A stretch of DNA of 64,000 nucleotides from Rhypophila decipiens (lineage: Eukaryota > Ascomycota > Sordariomycetes > Sordariales > Naviculisporaceae): NCBI GenBank assembly GCA_033297075.1, contig MU858075.1, positions 194,446-258,445 of the forward strand, in the 5' to 3' direction. This document shows, piece after piece, positions 23,653 through 34,942 of the stretch (position 1 is its first letter; the number at the start of each line of letters is the position of its first letter). Under the pieces are notes generated by a model. The model ran no database searches, was not told where the DNA came from, and saw nothing but the letters and a program-made list of their open reading frames with translations. The position numbers and the translations under genes are program-made.

Positions 23653-26310
23653 TCAAACGGCCATGATACTCTTGCCACCGTCTGCAGTAGTCCGATTCCG
23701 AATGCGCACCCTCAACACACCATGAGTAAGACGTTGGACCCCCATACTCTCCTCCACAACATCACCCTCCTTTGACTTGGAAACCTTCTTTCGAACACCA
23801 ATGATAGCACTCGGCGCAAAGATAAGAGCCTCTCCAACCTTGAGACTGACAATCTTGGAGAAGAGCTCCATCAGCGGATCCCCGCCTGCGTCTTGCACAT
23901 TCAAGGTTCCTACTCCGTCAATGATTTCCTTGATCTGTTCCTCCTCGGTAGCACCTTCCGAGTCCTTCGCGAGGGCTTCACGTTGAGCCATTCTCGTAGC
24001 CCGCTCGAGGATCTCGGCACCCTTCGAAACACCCGCGATATGCTTGCGCAAAACATTCAACCAGTCAGGCGACGTGAATCGATGAACGGCCGTGACGCTG
24101 CAGAGATCGAGCAGCTTGGGGGAGATCGTCGGCTCTTGAGTTGAAATCAAGACACGGGCGCCGAGGTGGCGTTGCAAGCGGATCGTCTCGAGCAACGCCT
24201 GGGTGAGCATCTGGCATTCGGCCGATTCGTTCATATACTTGTGCGCCTCGTCAAGGGCAACCACCCGGCCGACGCTCGCGGAATCCTGCTCGAGAAAGAG
24301 CGACAAGCAGATGTTGAAGAGCGAACAGGCCATCTCAGCCGTCACGCAAGGGCACGAGAGATCCACAATGGTGAGTCTGCTGTGTTGGGGAGACCAGTCG
24401 ATTCCAGAACTAGCCTTAGACCGCTTGATTTTACTCGGCGGCGGCGGCGGCGGGTTCTTGTGTTGTTGGGGTCCCGGCTTGGTACCGTAACTGCCGGTGC
24501 GGCCTGCCCAAAGATCAAAGGCTTTGGCCTGGCCCTCGACCATGAAACTCTCAAGGGTCTCAAGACGCTGCTTCAGCGGGGCCAGCTGCATCTCGGTCAG
24601 AGGCTCGCTTGCCAGCATCTGCTTGAAGGCCGAATAATCGAATCCTTGGCCATTCTGCTGTTGTTTGATGCGCAGGTCGCGCAGGATGCGGTTGACGACC
24701 GACATGTAGAGCGGCATGTTGCCGTTAACAGATACAGCCATCAGGTTCAACATGCGCTTCGTGTCGAGGTCGCTCTCGTTGAGTCGAAGCTCTTGTACGT
24801 GGATGTTGGGGAATCGGCCATACAGCTTCTTCATCGTCCCGAGGTTGGTCGGAGGGCACAGGACTCTGACCTTGATCTTAGGGTTTGTCGAGAGCCATGC
24901 AGCCTCACAGGGCGAACCGCCAGTATCCGAGACGAAGGTGTCATAATGAAACAGGATTCCGGTTAGGGGTCGTGGCAGAATGTTGGCTGCGCACGGAGCC
25001 AGTGCGTTCTCGAGCAGACATGATAGATGATGCGATTTTCCAGAGCCCTGCGAGCCACAGATGAAGAAAGACGACGGGGCGGCTATGTTCCAATAGACTC
25101 TCGGGTCAGAGTGATCATCCGAGGCGACGTTCTTATCGTTGCCGCTGATATCGCCGCCGAGGAGACCATATTGGCTGAATGGGCTCGCGAAGCTGGTCTT
25201 GGCGAGGGTGTGCGCATACTTTCGCACTGGCTCAGTGAACAACGGGGTCGAGACCACCTCATTCAGCTCGTCCGTGTCGGCCCGCTTCTCGAGGAGACGA
25301 AGGTGCTGCTTCCGAATCGCCTCCTCTGCCGCCTGTTCACCCTCAGAGTCACTGGTGCAACTTGTACTGTTGACAATCTCCCTCTCAATGTCCTGGTCGT
25401 CCACGCTCGACTCCCTGGCGGTCTCATCCTCTGGCTTCTTGGGCGGATTGATAACATTGGGCCCGTTCACCGGCATCGATTGACTGACGACTAGAGGCTT
25501 GGCAGCGCCAGATGGAGAAGAAGAGAAAGTACGGGCAATCTCCATGATCCCAGGCGTACTGCTTGTCGATGCTAGGTTCTGTTGCGTTGTCGATACTATA
25601 TGAGGCCTGAGTGGAGGCACTTGAAATTTGACCTGACTGTTGCTCCTGAAGAGACTTAAGACCTGTTGCTTCGAGGACGGCGAAGGAGTATTTTGAAGTC
25701 TGTCGGGTGTTAAAACGCCAGATGAAGAAGTGTTTGAAGCCGGAGGTCCCAAAATCAAAAGCGGACGACTCTCAATTTTGGCCTGATCTTGAGCTGTGGT
25801 GCTGCTGACAGGCTTGGAGGCGAAGAGATTAGGGGGAGGGGTGAAGCTGGGAAGTTTGAAGCCAGGAACTTCGAAACGGAAGACGGTGCTGGCGATGGCA
25901 GACTCTGTTGAAGTCTTTGACACGGATGCCTGGTTTGCCAGCGGGGTGAAAAATTGCTGAATGCTCTGCTGCTTCCCGGAGGGAGTGTTTGTAGTTTCCA
26001 TGTTGTCATCCGTTCTGTCGCTATCCGCGCGACCCAAGGGTGAAGAGGACTTTGGGCCGTCACCTGGGGAGTCGAAGTTTTTGTCTGAAGAATCCGTTTT
26101 GTAGCGCGAAGAGAGTGAAAGGCGGAAACGCCCCGAATCTTGCTGTGACTGAGGATCCGAATGGGAATGAGGTTGAAGTTGAGATTTGTGAGTGGTGTTC
26201 TGGATCTGGTTTGAAGTGTCGTGGGGTTTGGCAGCCCAAGCTGAGACCGAGACGCGTGGCTGCTTGTCTTTCATTGCTTTTTCCCAGTCGCCTCTTGGGT
26301 CCATCTCCAT
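23653..26310 (-). CDS. HerA/FtsK-like P-loop ATPase with disordered N-terminus and candidate PIP box
   Basis: A single-exon gene of 885 aa starting at ATG 26310 (the in-frame codons further upstream are not ATG). The first 400 residues are Ser/Pro/Gln-rich and likely disordered. They contain QQSIQQFF (residues 114-121), a full match to the PCNA-interacting PIP consensus Qxx(I/L/M)xx(F/Y)(F/Y). A P-loop ATPase domain follows: Walker A CGSQGSGKS (about 419-426), Walker B VVALDEAHKYM (about 683-690) and a STQEPT sensor-type motif near 723, as in HerA/FtsK-superfamily ATPases. Between them lies an insertion with a proline run and DWSPQHSRLTIVDLSCPCV. The C-terminus carries a beta-rich GEALIFAPSA...RIRN segment. 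This architecture is known in fungi as an uncharacterised P-loop protein. Nuclear DNA-linked function is an inference from the motif and the ATPase class. Confidence 0.82.
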   Translation of the reverse strand: MEMDPRGDWEKAMKDKQPRVSVSAWAAKPHDTSNQIQNTTHKSQLQPHSHSDPQSQQDSGRFRLSLSSRYKTDSSDKNFDSPGDGPKSSSPLGRADSDRTDDNMETTNTPSGKQQSIQQFFTPLANQASVSKTSTESAIASTVFRFEVPGFKLPSFTPPPNLFASKPVSSTTAQDQAKIESRPLLILGPPASNTSSSGVLTPDRLQNTPSPSSKQQVLSLFRSNSQVKFQVPPLRPHIVSTTQQNLASTSSTPGIMEIARTFSSSPSGAAKPLVVSQSMPVNGPNVINPPKKPEDETARESSVDDQDIEREIVNSTSCTSDSEGEQAAEEAIRKQHLRLLEKRADTDELNEVVSTPLFTEPVRKYAHTLAKTSFASPFSQYGLLGGDISGNDKNVASDDHSDPRVYWNIAAPSSFFICGSQGSGKSHHLSCLLENALAPCAANILPRPLTGILFHYDTFVSDTGGSPCEAAWLSTNPKIKVRVLCPPTNLGTMKKLYGRFPNIHVQELRLNESDLDTKRMLNLMAVSVNGNMPLYMSVVNRILRDLRIKQQQNGQGFDYSAFKQMLASEPLTEMQLAPLKQRLETLESFMVEGQAKAFDLWAGRTGSYGTKPGPQQHKNPPPPPPSKIKRSKASSGIDWSPQHSRLTIVDLSCPCVTAEMACSLFNICLSLFLEQDSASVGRVVALDEAHKYMNESAECQMLTQALLETIRLQRHLGARVLISTQEPTISPKLLDLCSVTAVHRFTSPDWLNVLRKHIAGVSKGAEILERATRMAQREALAKDSEGATEEEQIKEIIDGVGTLNVQDAGGDPLMELFSKIVSLKVGEALIFAPSAIIGVRKKVSKSKEGDVVEESMGVQRLTHGVLRVRIRNRTTADGGKSIMAV

Positions 26311-28018
26311 GAATTCGATGGATACCACCGACGGATTCTTTCCACAATAATCCCCACGAGATGGAGTATTTCTGTTGGTGACAAGAATATTTAGGGGTTC
26401 AAGTGGCGAGGGTCCTATAATAATTAATGTCCAGCCGTATTATTCCTTCTCTCGAGGGTATTTGATGTGAATGAAAGGGCAGACAGGGGATGGTGAAAAA
26501 AAAGTGGACCGGTGATAGCTTAACACCGAGAATGAGAGGATATCACAACCACCACTGACTGGCTCAGAATCCAGCTTCAGTTGACGAGAGAGAGAATGGG
26601 AAGGTGCCGTGGTCGATATGGAATATTCACAGTGTGGAGGTGGTGAAAATGTGGGATTCGGGATGGCATCGAGAATTTGCTGGACCTTTAATTTCCTAAT
26701 TAGGAAGGGCCGCAGAATGGAAGGAAGGAACGACTGAAGGGCAATATCCGGGGTCCGGGGATGCTCCGAACTGCCGGGTCACTGGTCTGCGTGCAGCGTT
26801 TTCGCCCAAGTAAAAACAGGTTATTGGGAAGATTGAGGCAATGGTCAAAGACCCAAAGGAGCAGAGTAATCATCGCTTTTATAAGAACTCTATGAGAGAA
26901 GGGATAACTTTTTGTAGTTCATCGCGAACCTACAAGTTACAGAATGCATACACTGGCTATGCGTGAGATGTAATCGTGATATATCTGTATTCTGAACATT
27001 CTAAACTCTGGAAGTACGCCGACCTTGTGACACTGGTCGTCAAGGAAAAATTAGAGTTCAAGAGTTGAGGGTTGAGAGACTGTTTCTTTTCTGTGAATCA
27101 TGGAGCACCGTTGACCTCTCTGGTCCCCGGCCACGGGAAGAAGGACACCGGGATCGTTGATTGGCCGCAGCGTGTAATTTCACCAATTTGCCTGTGTAAC
27201 TGTAACACAGACCCAACCTCCATGCAGGTCTCTTGCATGGCCTTCCACCTCTTGATAATCTAAACAATAAGTTACATGTAAGCGATCAGAATGAGGCATT
27301 CAAAGGGGTGATACAATGGGATATATATGCTTTAATATTGCCCTGACTCTTCACGGTCCTTGTCGAGCTGTGTCTCTGACAGCGGCCTAGATGCCTGGGG
27401 GTTATGGGCTGGGGTCACCCCAGTGGAAACTAAAAGTTGACTTTACGGCTGCCCGGCCCCCACTCGCGTCTTGTTGCTGTCACGATGCTTTCTCGTGCCA
27501 ACCTGGAAAGGAAGCCGCCAGCGCACCGCGAATGGCAGCGGTTGCCCGCAATTGCCCTGCAGTTGATGTGACAGACAAAGTATGGGACAGTCTGCAAGTT
27601 TCGAATTGATGGCCCAGCCGTCTTTGTTTCTACGGGTCAACGGCTGTGGTAGTCCAGCGGCAGCCCATGCTCGCGAACCCACACCGGATCTAGATTTCTC
27701 ATGGGGATCGGAAATTTACGAGCCATCCACGCCATCCTCCTCTCCATCCGAAAAAAGCCTCCGGTCCGGTTGCGACTTTTTGATATTACAGGACGACCAC
27801 CCCATGTCCCCTCTTTCTGATAGAAAACAATAGAAGCATGGGAATATACCCACTCTCTGTTTATTTTATTTTCGTACTTGCTTCAACTCCGACACCCTCT
27901 CTACAATCGAAAACCAGACATGACCTTTCTTGCCCGGCCCTAATGTAATCGCGTCTGTACTACTGTAGTCGCCATCATCACCGTGAGCGCGCCGCGGTGT
28001 AGCCGTGTTATCCCCGTG
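26311..28018. promoter_or_regulatory. Divergent intergenic region between HerA-like ATPase and SSK1
   Basis: A 1.7-kb region that must contain both promoters. A frame at 27582-27833 (+) could be an upstream ORF of the SSK1 transcript but has no family resemblance. Repeated CT-rich tracts lie close to the SSK1 start. No RNA gene or repeat was recognised. Confidence 0.4.
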
Positions 28019-30839
28019 ATGGGGGACCTCAAGGCCAAGCTTCGGGCCAAATTCACGAGGAGGAATTCCGGCATTCCATCAGTCTCGTCCAGCAAGAGCA
28101 GCGCACACAGCACGCACACGAGCGAAAGTCGTCGAGAGCCCCTACCGAGCCCGCTTCCACGAGAGACTTCCGAAAAAGGCACCGGTCCAGGTCCAGACCA
28201 AAATCCAGACCGAGGTCTCGAGTCTTTGTCAAGAGATGGAGCACGCGGGGGCACAAGCAGCAGCCACAGCGGGAAGCCAGAAACACAGCAAGCGGCAGCA
28301 GCCACCGTTGCGGGGAGTGAAACGCCTGGACCGAGCCCCAAAGCTTCTGCTGGAGCTGACAGGGACAGGGAGGCTTCTGGGCCAAGACACGCAGGTGCAA
28401 AACAAGGCAGAAATACAGCACAGCAGCGCGAGACTTTCGACGTCAGTCGAGAAACGACAACAATAACAACGACAACGACATGGTCGACCGACACGGACAG
28501 CGACGGCGACAACAACAGTAGCAATACCAGCGACAATACAGACGACGAAATTTCCGCTCCTCCATCAGCGAGAGACTCGACACACACCGATACTGCCCCT
28601 AGCAGCAACAGGAACAGCAGCGCCGGTGCTAGCGCGAGCGCCAGCGCGGACACGACCCGCAGCAGTGCCAGCACCGCCAAAATACCACCCCAAAATGCCA
28701 CTGCCGACAACGTTATTTCCTCGAGCAGACCTGGCCAAACAAACATGCACCCGACGGTGCACGATCTCTCCTCAACCGGTCCTGTCGCATCTTCACTAGC
28801 TTCCGCCCCCGAGGCCGTCACACCTGTTGCACCTGGCCCACGACACAGGCATCAACTCTCTAGCATCGACGAGCAGGCCACCGACAGCGACAAATCGCCA
28901 AGACAAGACGACAACCGTAATCCCCGCGCCGACGATGCATCCATCGAACCCCTAAAAGCTGCTAGTTCGACCGCACCCGCTCCTTCCGACTCGCTGCGCA
29001 GAATCCGCCTCAGCGACCCTCCCATACACGATTCACCAACGCCGAACCCAAACGCAAACGCAAACGGCTTGCTTACTGTGCGCTCCGCTTCCACATCGTC
29101 CTCCGCATCCCGGGCGGCCGGTCCGCCGAGACGCCAGAGCCTCCTTCCGAGCCGGCAGAACACACTCATTCGGACATTGCTAAGTGCCGCACAGGCCGAC
29201 GACCACGATACGGCCGGTCTTGAACAGCTGCTCCAGATTAGTCCCGCCATGGTCACGCGCAAGATCTGGGTCCGCCGTCAAGGCGGATCGGCCACACTGG
29301 TCACCATCAATGAAGAGGACTTGGTTGACGATGTCAGGGAGTTGATACTGAGAAAATATGCCAATTCTCTGGGGCGCCTCTTTGATGCCCCAGATCTGAC
29401 CCTGAGGATAGTGCCTCGTGAACAACAGAGACAGGAGCGTGTATTAGGACCCGAAGAGCCCATGGCCCGGACGATGGACGCTTATTTTCCAGGCGGACAG
29501 AGTGTTGATGAAGCCTTGATTATCGATATCCCCCTGCGGCGCACACCGAAACCGTCCCCGAGAAACGGCCCTCCCCATGCTCAGCATCTTAGTTACTACG
29601 ATGAACCTCGACCCGCCGAAGCAAGTACCGATTATTTCGGACCCGAAGCCATCGCGAATCTTCCCGCTGCCGTCGCCGGCGCTGTCGCCAACGGAACAGC
29701 GCTCCCTCACGCCATCTCGGTACTGAACACAGGACAAGTCCCTCAGATACCATCGCCTGGAGGGAGCAGATCGAGACCCTACCGAGAGAGACCCGACCGC
29801 CCACGATTAGGAAGGCAACATACGTCGTCGCCGACCGTTCTGAATGTGGCCGGAGGTCACGCGGCCACTATAGCTGTGGCCACAAACCATGGTACGCAGC
29901 AAGTCGTGAGGGTACCGCGTTCAAGGACTCATTCCAATGCTTCTTCAGATCAGTCGCTGGCAGGTGCCGCTCCACCGCCAGCGCCCCCTTTGCCCACACC
30001 ACCGGCTCCCGAGGCAGCCCCGGTTCCGGTAGCACGAGCTGCCACCCCTCCTCCAAGAGTTGCTTCGCCACGGCCGCTTGCACGACCCAAGAAGAAGAAA
30101 ACAACTGACCATCCTGCACTGCCCACGGGCATGCTCAACGGCGGCGTGCCACCCATTAGTGTGCTGATCGTGGAAGACAACATTATTAACCTCCGTCTGT
30201 TGGAAGCTTTTGTCAAGCGGCTAAAGGTACGATGGCAGACGGCCATGAACGGTCGCGAGGCCGTAACCAAGTGGCGCACAGGTGGTTTCCATCTGGTACT
30301 CATGGACATCCAATTGCCCGTCATGAGCGGTTTAGAAGCCACGCGTGAGATTCGACGGCTCGAGCGCATGAACCAGATAGGCGCCTTCTCGACTTCCAGC
30401 GGAGACTCGAGCGAGGCCAAAAACGTGACGTCGGAGGAGGATATTCTGCCCAACCGAGACATGTTCAAGAGTCCGGTCATCATTGTCGCACTCACGGCAA
30501 GCTCGCTGCAGAGTGATAGGCATGAGGCTTTGGCCGCCGGCTGCAACGACTTCTTGACCAAGGTGAGTTTGGGGTTTCGCCCCTCCCCTCATGAATTATG
30601 ATGAGCATTGGCTGACAAACGATGATGCGTAATAGCCCGTTACGTACGTATGGCTTGAGCGGAAGGTGATGGAGTGGGGCTGCATGCAGGCCTTGATCGA
30701 CTTTGACGGCTGGAGAAAGTGGAAGGACTTTGCCTCGGGACCTAAGGGGGAGGACGATGCTGCTGGCGCGGCCGCAAAGAAGGCAAAGGCCAAGAAGAAC
30801 CGACTCTCGCTCACAAACTCGCCTACCGACACACGCTAA
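28019..30839 (+). CDS. ssk1: SSK1-type response regulator of the HOG stress pathway
   Basis: Two exons, 28019-30562 and 30636-30839 (915 aa). The start is the ATG of MGDLKAKLRAKF, the conserved N-terminus of filamentous-fungal SSK1 proteins; the open frame extends further upstream only through a GTG. A long Ser/Thr/Pro-rich region covers the first 400 residues. A conserved TRKIWVRRQGGSATLVTI block follows at about residue 410. The receiver domain begins at PISVLIVEDNIINLRLLEAF (acidic residues about 719-720), with the phospho-acceptor Asp763 in VLMDIQLPVMSG, the switch ALTAS, and the Lys in FLTK. The intron falls exactly between this Lys and the conserved Pro. The end VWLERKVMEWGCMQALIDFD followed by GWRKWKDF is diagnostic. 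SSK1 receives phosphate from the Sln1-Ypd1 phosphorelay and controls the Ssk2-Pbs2-Hog1 MAP-kinase cascade in the cytosol (Neurospora RRG-1). Confidence 0.95.
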
Positions 30840-31906
30840 ACGACTTGTATTGCCCACCTACAAGGTTCCTATACCTCCCAGATGGAACCTACCTTGGAAG
30901 ACCTTGCTTCCGGCATAGTTACCCTGCATTATTTCCTAGGCTCATCGATGGCGGTCGATTTTACATCGCCCGACAATGTGAATGGTCATTGAATATCTTT
31001 GAGGAGACACTCGAGGGTTCTCTCTTCTCCCCTAAATTCGACCAGCTCCATTATATTTCTCAAGTTCCTGACGACCAAACCAAAACGAGATGAGACGATC
31101 ATGTATACCCTATTTTCATATTACAGCCTTGCTCCTTGCTAGCCGGTTATTTTAGCATTAGGCCTGCCTAAGAGAGCAAGTTCAGCGAGGTCTCTGCTGT
31201 TTTCCATCTCTATCAAGTTGAAATTATCAGAACCTTTCCTTTGTTCACTTTTCTTGTATCTTACTTTTTCTTAACCATTTATCAACGGACTGAATGGGAA
31301 GATCCAGACCAGGGTCATAAGGACGCCTTATAGTAGGACTGTCCAGGGATATTTTAGAGCTTGAGACTAAGTGGCGGTACGTAATGGGAAAGCAGTATTG
31401 GATATCATTGTTAGAGTCGCAGGTCCTCACTGCGCAGAGGGGGCGGGGGGTGAAGGAAAAGACAGAGAGAAATTAGACCGCCCAACGCATGGAAGCACAC
31501 GAAGCATGCGATTGCGTCTATTTAGCAGCCAGACATTTAACTAATTTGAGTATTGATTCCCAATCTAATATTCAACATTCAGGGGACGGTGAGGAAGACC
31601 ATGGTGGAGCGCGGATGAGGATTCAGGGGCAGCTTCTCGCACAACCCTAACCCTCCTTCTCTGACTTCAGCTCCGTCGCCGGACCCACTGTGAGCAGTCC
31701 CGCAAGTTCATTGGTCAAAGCTCAGAGCTGCAATCCACTCAGCCCATCGTGTCCAATCGACGGCTCTCGGAGTCGTGGAAGAAAAAAAATGCAATCCCGA
31801 ACTGCACCGCGACGCCAGACCCTCGACCCGACCCGTCTGGCAGAGCGACCATAAATAATCTTTTCTTTTCCACAAACCCACCGATTTCCTCTTCTTCTTT
31901 TTGAAG
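30840..31906. other. Intergenic region upstream of mS35
   Basis: The proximal part is the 3' side of SSK1. The distal part is the mS35 promoter, which includes the AACCCTAACCCT site at 31643-31654. No other gene is supported. Confidence 0.4.
31643..31654 (+). promoter_or_regulatory. Telobox-like AACCCTAACCCT site upstream of mS35
   Basis: Two telomere-type CCCTAA units in tandem, followed directly by a pyrimidine-rich stretch (CCTTCTCTGACTTC), 253 nt before the mS35 ATG. AACCCTAA elements are common in promoters of translation-machinery genes in fungi and plants, which fits a mitoribosomal gene. Binding by a Tbf1/Myb-type telobox factor is inferred. Confidence 0.6.
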
Positions 31907-33210
31907 ATGCCCCCAAGGATACCGACTTCCAGCGCGAGTAGCAGCCAGGCGCTGCTTCTCAATCAATTCTCCGAGCTGGTCATCTCCCCGAGATTATCGG
32001 CATCATCATCACATCACAATGGCCTAATCACCGCCACCGCCAATTCCACATTCCAAACACATAACAATTCCCAGCGACAACGCTCCTCTTTATCCAAAAG
32101 ACAGTTCTCGACGACCCCACCCCGACAGAGGTTAACCCGCCAACGAAAGCAGTTTTGGCAATGGCTCGAGACGTCCGGAGCCGTCATGCGTGATGCGACC
32201 CAGCCGATGAACTACGTCAAGGCTGTTGGGGCTCGAGATACCAGCGAAGATAGCCGCGACATGCCGTTTCCTTTGAATCCCGAGTTTCGCAGCCAGTCGG
32301 TCTTGTCGGACGAGGCGCGTGAGATTATCTGGAAGAGTGTCGTCGAGGAGGGCCAGCCGATCAAGGTGGTTTCTGCGAGATACAGTGTAGACATGAGACG
32401 GGTTGCTGCTGTTTTGAGGATGAAGGCTATTGAGAAGCGGTGGAAGGCTGAGGTTAGTATCTTGTCTTTTCCCCTTCCCTTCATATTGTTTCGTTGGAAA
32501 ACGAAGGACGACCCCACGCCCGAATGATGAATATAAATAAAAATTCGATTAGTCTTGAAGACATACACGATGGTTAGAAAATTATTATCACCTGACTGGG
32601 CAGCATTTACAAATATCTTTGCTCTGTTTTGCAGAAGTATCATGAAACGAACCACCGCTGACATTACATACCCCAGGGCAAACCACTGGCCATCCCCTAC
32701 GCCAAAGCCGTCCAGAAGATGCTCCCCATCACCCAGCTGGGCCAGGTCCCCCACGAGCCCATCAACGACGTGCACGTGCACAGCTACACCATGCAGCAAG
32801 TCTTCTACCCGACCTCGGAATCGCGCGAGTTCACCCGCGGAGACGCCGCCAAGGCATTTGGCAAGCACATCATGCCGGTCGACCACAAGATCCGCATCCC
32901 TGAGCTTATAAATCTCGAGAAGCAGCTCGCAGCGGGAGTAGATCGCAATGTGGCGGAAGAGGACTTTACCAAGGCTGCGCTCGAGAGCGAACAGAAGCTC
33001 AAGGAGCGCGAGGCTAATCGGGTGAGAGAGCTCGAGGAGGCCAAGACCAAGGTCGATACCGGAAGATTTGAGTTCCGGATTGAGAATGTCAATGTCGAGG
33101 AGTTGGTGGGACGCGATGGGAGGAGTAGGAAGGCTGTTGGGTGGCGGTATGGTGTGCCGTTTAATGATCGTAAGAAGGGCATGGTCAAGATTCCTACCAA
33201 GGTGGAGTAA
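31907..33210 (+). CDS. Mitochondrial small-subunit ribosomal protein mS35 (Bot1/Rsm24 family)
   Basis: Two exons, 31907-32452 and 32677-33210 (359 aa), joined by a 224-nt intron. The N-terminus is basic, Ser-rich and ends RQFSTTPPRQR, a typical matrix-targeting presequence. The body matches the fungal Bot1/mS35 family: FPLNPEFRSQSVLSDEAREI, a helix-turn region PIKVVSARYSVDMRRVAAVL, then GKPLAIPYAKAVQKMLP, the PHEPINDVHVHSYTMQQVFYP segment and FTRGDAAKAFG. A charged coiled-coil-like stretch (VAEEDFTKAALESEQKLKER) precedes the C-terminus. The protein is a component of the mitochondrial 37S subunit and supports mitochondrial translation. The start ATG is at 31907; the open frame's TTG at 31901 is not used. 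A short alternative exon inside the intron was considered but would introduce a stop. Confidence 0.88.
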
Positions 33211-33812
33211 GACGCCTGTTGAGGAAATATTGGCTTGGGAACAGGCAGCTTGGGCGATGCCATGGATTTGGCTGTATAGTATAAGGGTGTATCAAAGGAC
33301 TCGCGGGATTCTTGTTATGGGCTTGGGCTGCTTTAAGGAGGGAGCTGTCAGCTCCTAGCCTGGTATCTATCTTTTAAAAAGATAGCTTGTGTATTTGTTT
33401 GTATATTGTAACTATACACGTCAACCATATGGGACGGTATAACTTTCAACGGCGGTGTACATTCTCTTTTTCTTCTATATAATTGATTCCATTCGTCATT
33501 ATATGGGAGGTCTATCTTGGCCTGCTCTCGTCTATTATCTCTGGCGTCTATCGGCCTTAACAACTGCCAACAAAAAAAGGTAGAAACCGACCGCCATCAA
33601 AGATTCTTGTAGGCGCTAACCCACTCGTCTAGATCCTTAATATTCCACCGATGTTGCAGGTAGACCCGACCCGAAACTCTGCTTAGGTAGAAGGACACCG
33701 AAGCACAAATACTGCAGGTCTCCAAGGTCCCAGTGTAGGTAGATAGCCAGCTCTTGGCACATTGAGTGAACTGGAGGTGTTCAAGGCCGCTGCAAAGTTG
33801 GGCCAAGTCGGT
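33211..33812. other. Convergent 3' region
   Basis: About 600 nt between the stop codons of mS35 (+) and the phosphatase gene (-). The centre (33360-33480) is A/T-rich, as expected of 3' UTR and termination sequence. No gene is supported. Confidence 0.35.
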
Positions 33813-34942
33813 TTAAAGCCTAGCAACCAGCTCAGCATGCGCGCGCCAGTCCAGAACCTCTGCCTCTTCGGCGCCAGGTGTGACCTCGACCGTGAGATTC
33901 TTCCTCAGCCGCTCGACAGTGTCAGGCGAGACCTTGCAATGCTCGACGACGTATTTCTCGACGGAGCCGTACTTTTGGCGCATCATTTGGAGGGTTGCTA
34001 GCATGTTTCCCTTTCTGTTTTCACAAGGGCAGGTAGGTCAATTAGCACTGTGTCAATCCTGCCTATCTACCTACCTAGCTGGTGATTGAGCCAGGCATAA
34101 GTAGGGAGAAACATAAAAACATAAGCCCTTGGTGGAAAGGAGAGAGAAAGAAGTAGAGTAGTAACTCACCGAGAACTAACCATCGTCTCAGCCCTCGCAC
34201 GATCCCCAAACAACGCAGGCGTCTCCATCAAATGCCGCACAATAGCCTCCTTTCGTTGCGCAAGTCCCAGATCAGTAAGACTATAATCATGGGCGATAGC
34301 CTCATCCTCCACACCCAGCAAGGAAAGCACTATGGCGACGATGATGCCCGTGCGATCCTTGCCAGCAGTGCAGTGCACCATACACGGCGTCACCTCTACC
34401 TCTCCTTGCTCGCCACCGGCAAGATGCCCAATTATAGTCTTGAACGGCGCGAATTCATTCCCCTCGTGCGCTGCGCTCTCCAGAATCGTCTCGTACGCTC
34501 GCACAAAGCCCTCTGTTCCTTGGGAGTAGCTCTGGAATCGCAACGCCATTGCCTCGGGGGAGTAATCTTTGTCTAGAAAGACGGGGACGAAGACCCGCGT
34601 GGCGAGGCCGTTGGCGTCCCATTCTGCGCTTGAGGGATCCTTTTTGGCGAGCTCGATTAAAGAGCGGAGGTCGTAGATGTGTGTTACTCCTAACCCCCCT
34701 TCTGATGTTGCTGCACTGGTGGTGAGAAGGGTTGCGCCTTGGGGGGAGACGGAAGAGGGTTCGGCTGCGCGGTAGAGGATCCCTTTTCTTACTATCTTCT
34801 TCACGGGGGAAGGGGAAGGACCGGAGGAGGAGGAAATGGGATATCCGCCTACGTCGCGGAGGTTGGCGATTCCTGGGATGGTGGTTATGAAGGGTGGGGT
34901 TGGGAGGGGGATCCCGCATGGCGTGGTGGTGGTCGATCCCAT
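33813..34942 (-). CDS. Protein tyrosine/serine phosphatase family protein (PF13350-like)
   Basis: Two exons on the minus strand, 34170-34942 and 33813-34014 (324 aa). The start is the ATG of MGSTTTTPCGIPLP; the open frame continues upstream but that part is low-complexity and unlike the family. Family marks are IPGIANLRDVGGYPI, VRKGILYRAAEP, GVTHIYDLRSLIELAKKDPS and the CX5R active site VHCTAGKDRTG (Cys191, Arg197). A downstream helix with DYSLTDLGLAQRKEAIV and the C-terminal MLATLQMMRQKYGSVEKYV complete the Y_phosphatase3 fold. Members of this group dephosphorylate phosphotyrosine or phosphoinositides in bacteria and fungi. The substrate here is unknown. The splice junction restores SSRKGNML, as in relatives. 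Confidence 0.88.

Noticed and set aside
24166..24966. 266-residue frame opposite the HerA-like ATPase
   Set aside because: Antisense shadow of a gene with clear P-loop motifs on the other strand.
27983..28018. Upstream extension of the SSK1 start
   Set aside because: The extension begins with GTG, and MGDLKAKL at 28019 matches the conserved N-terminus.
27940..30561. Long antisense frames opposite SSK1 (for example 27940-28821 and 29950-30561, minus strand)
   Set aside because: They mirror the biased codon use of the SSK1 frame and show no family resemblance.
32626..32676. Small extra exon inside the mS35 intron starting AAGTATCATG
   Set aside because: It reaches TGA within nine codons; direct joining of 32452 to 32677 gives the family-consistent sequence.
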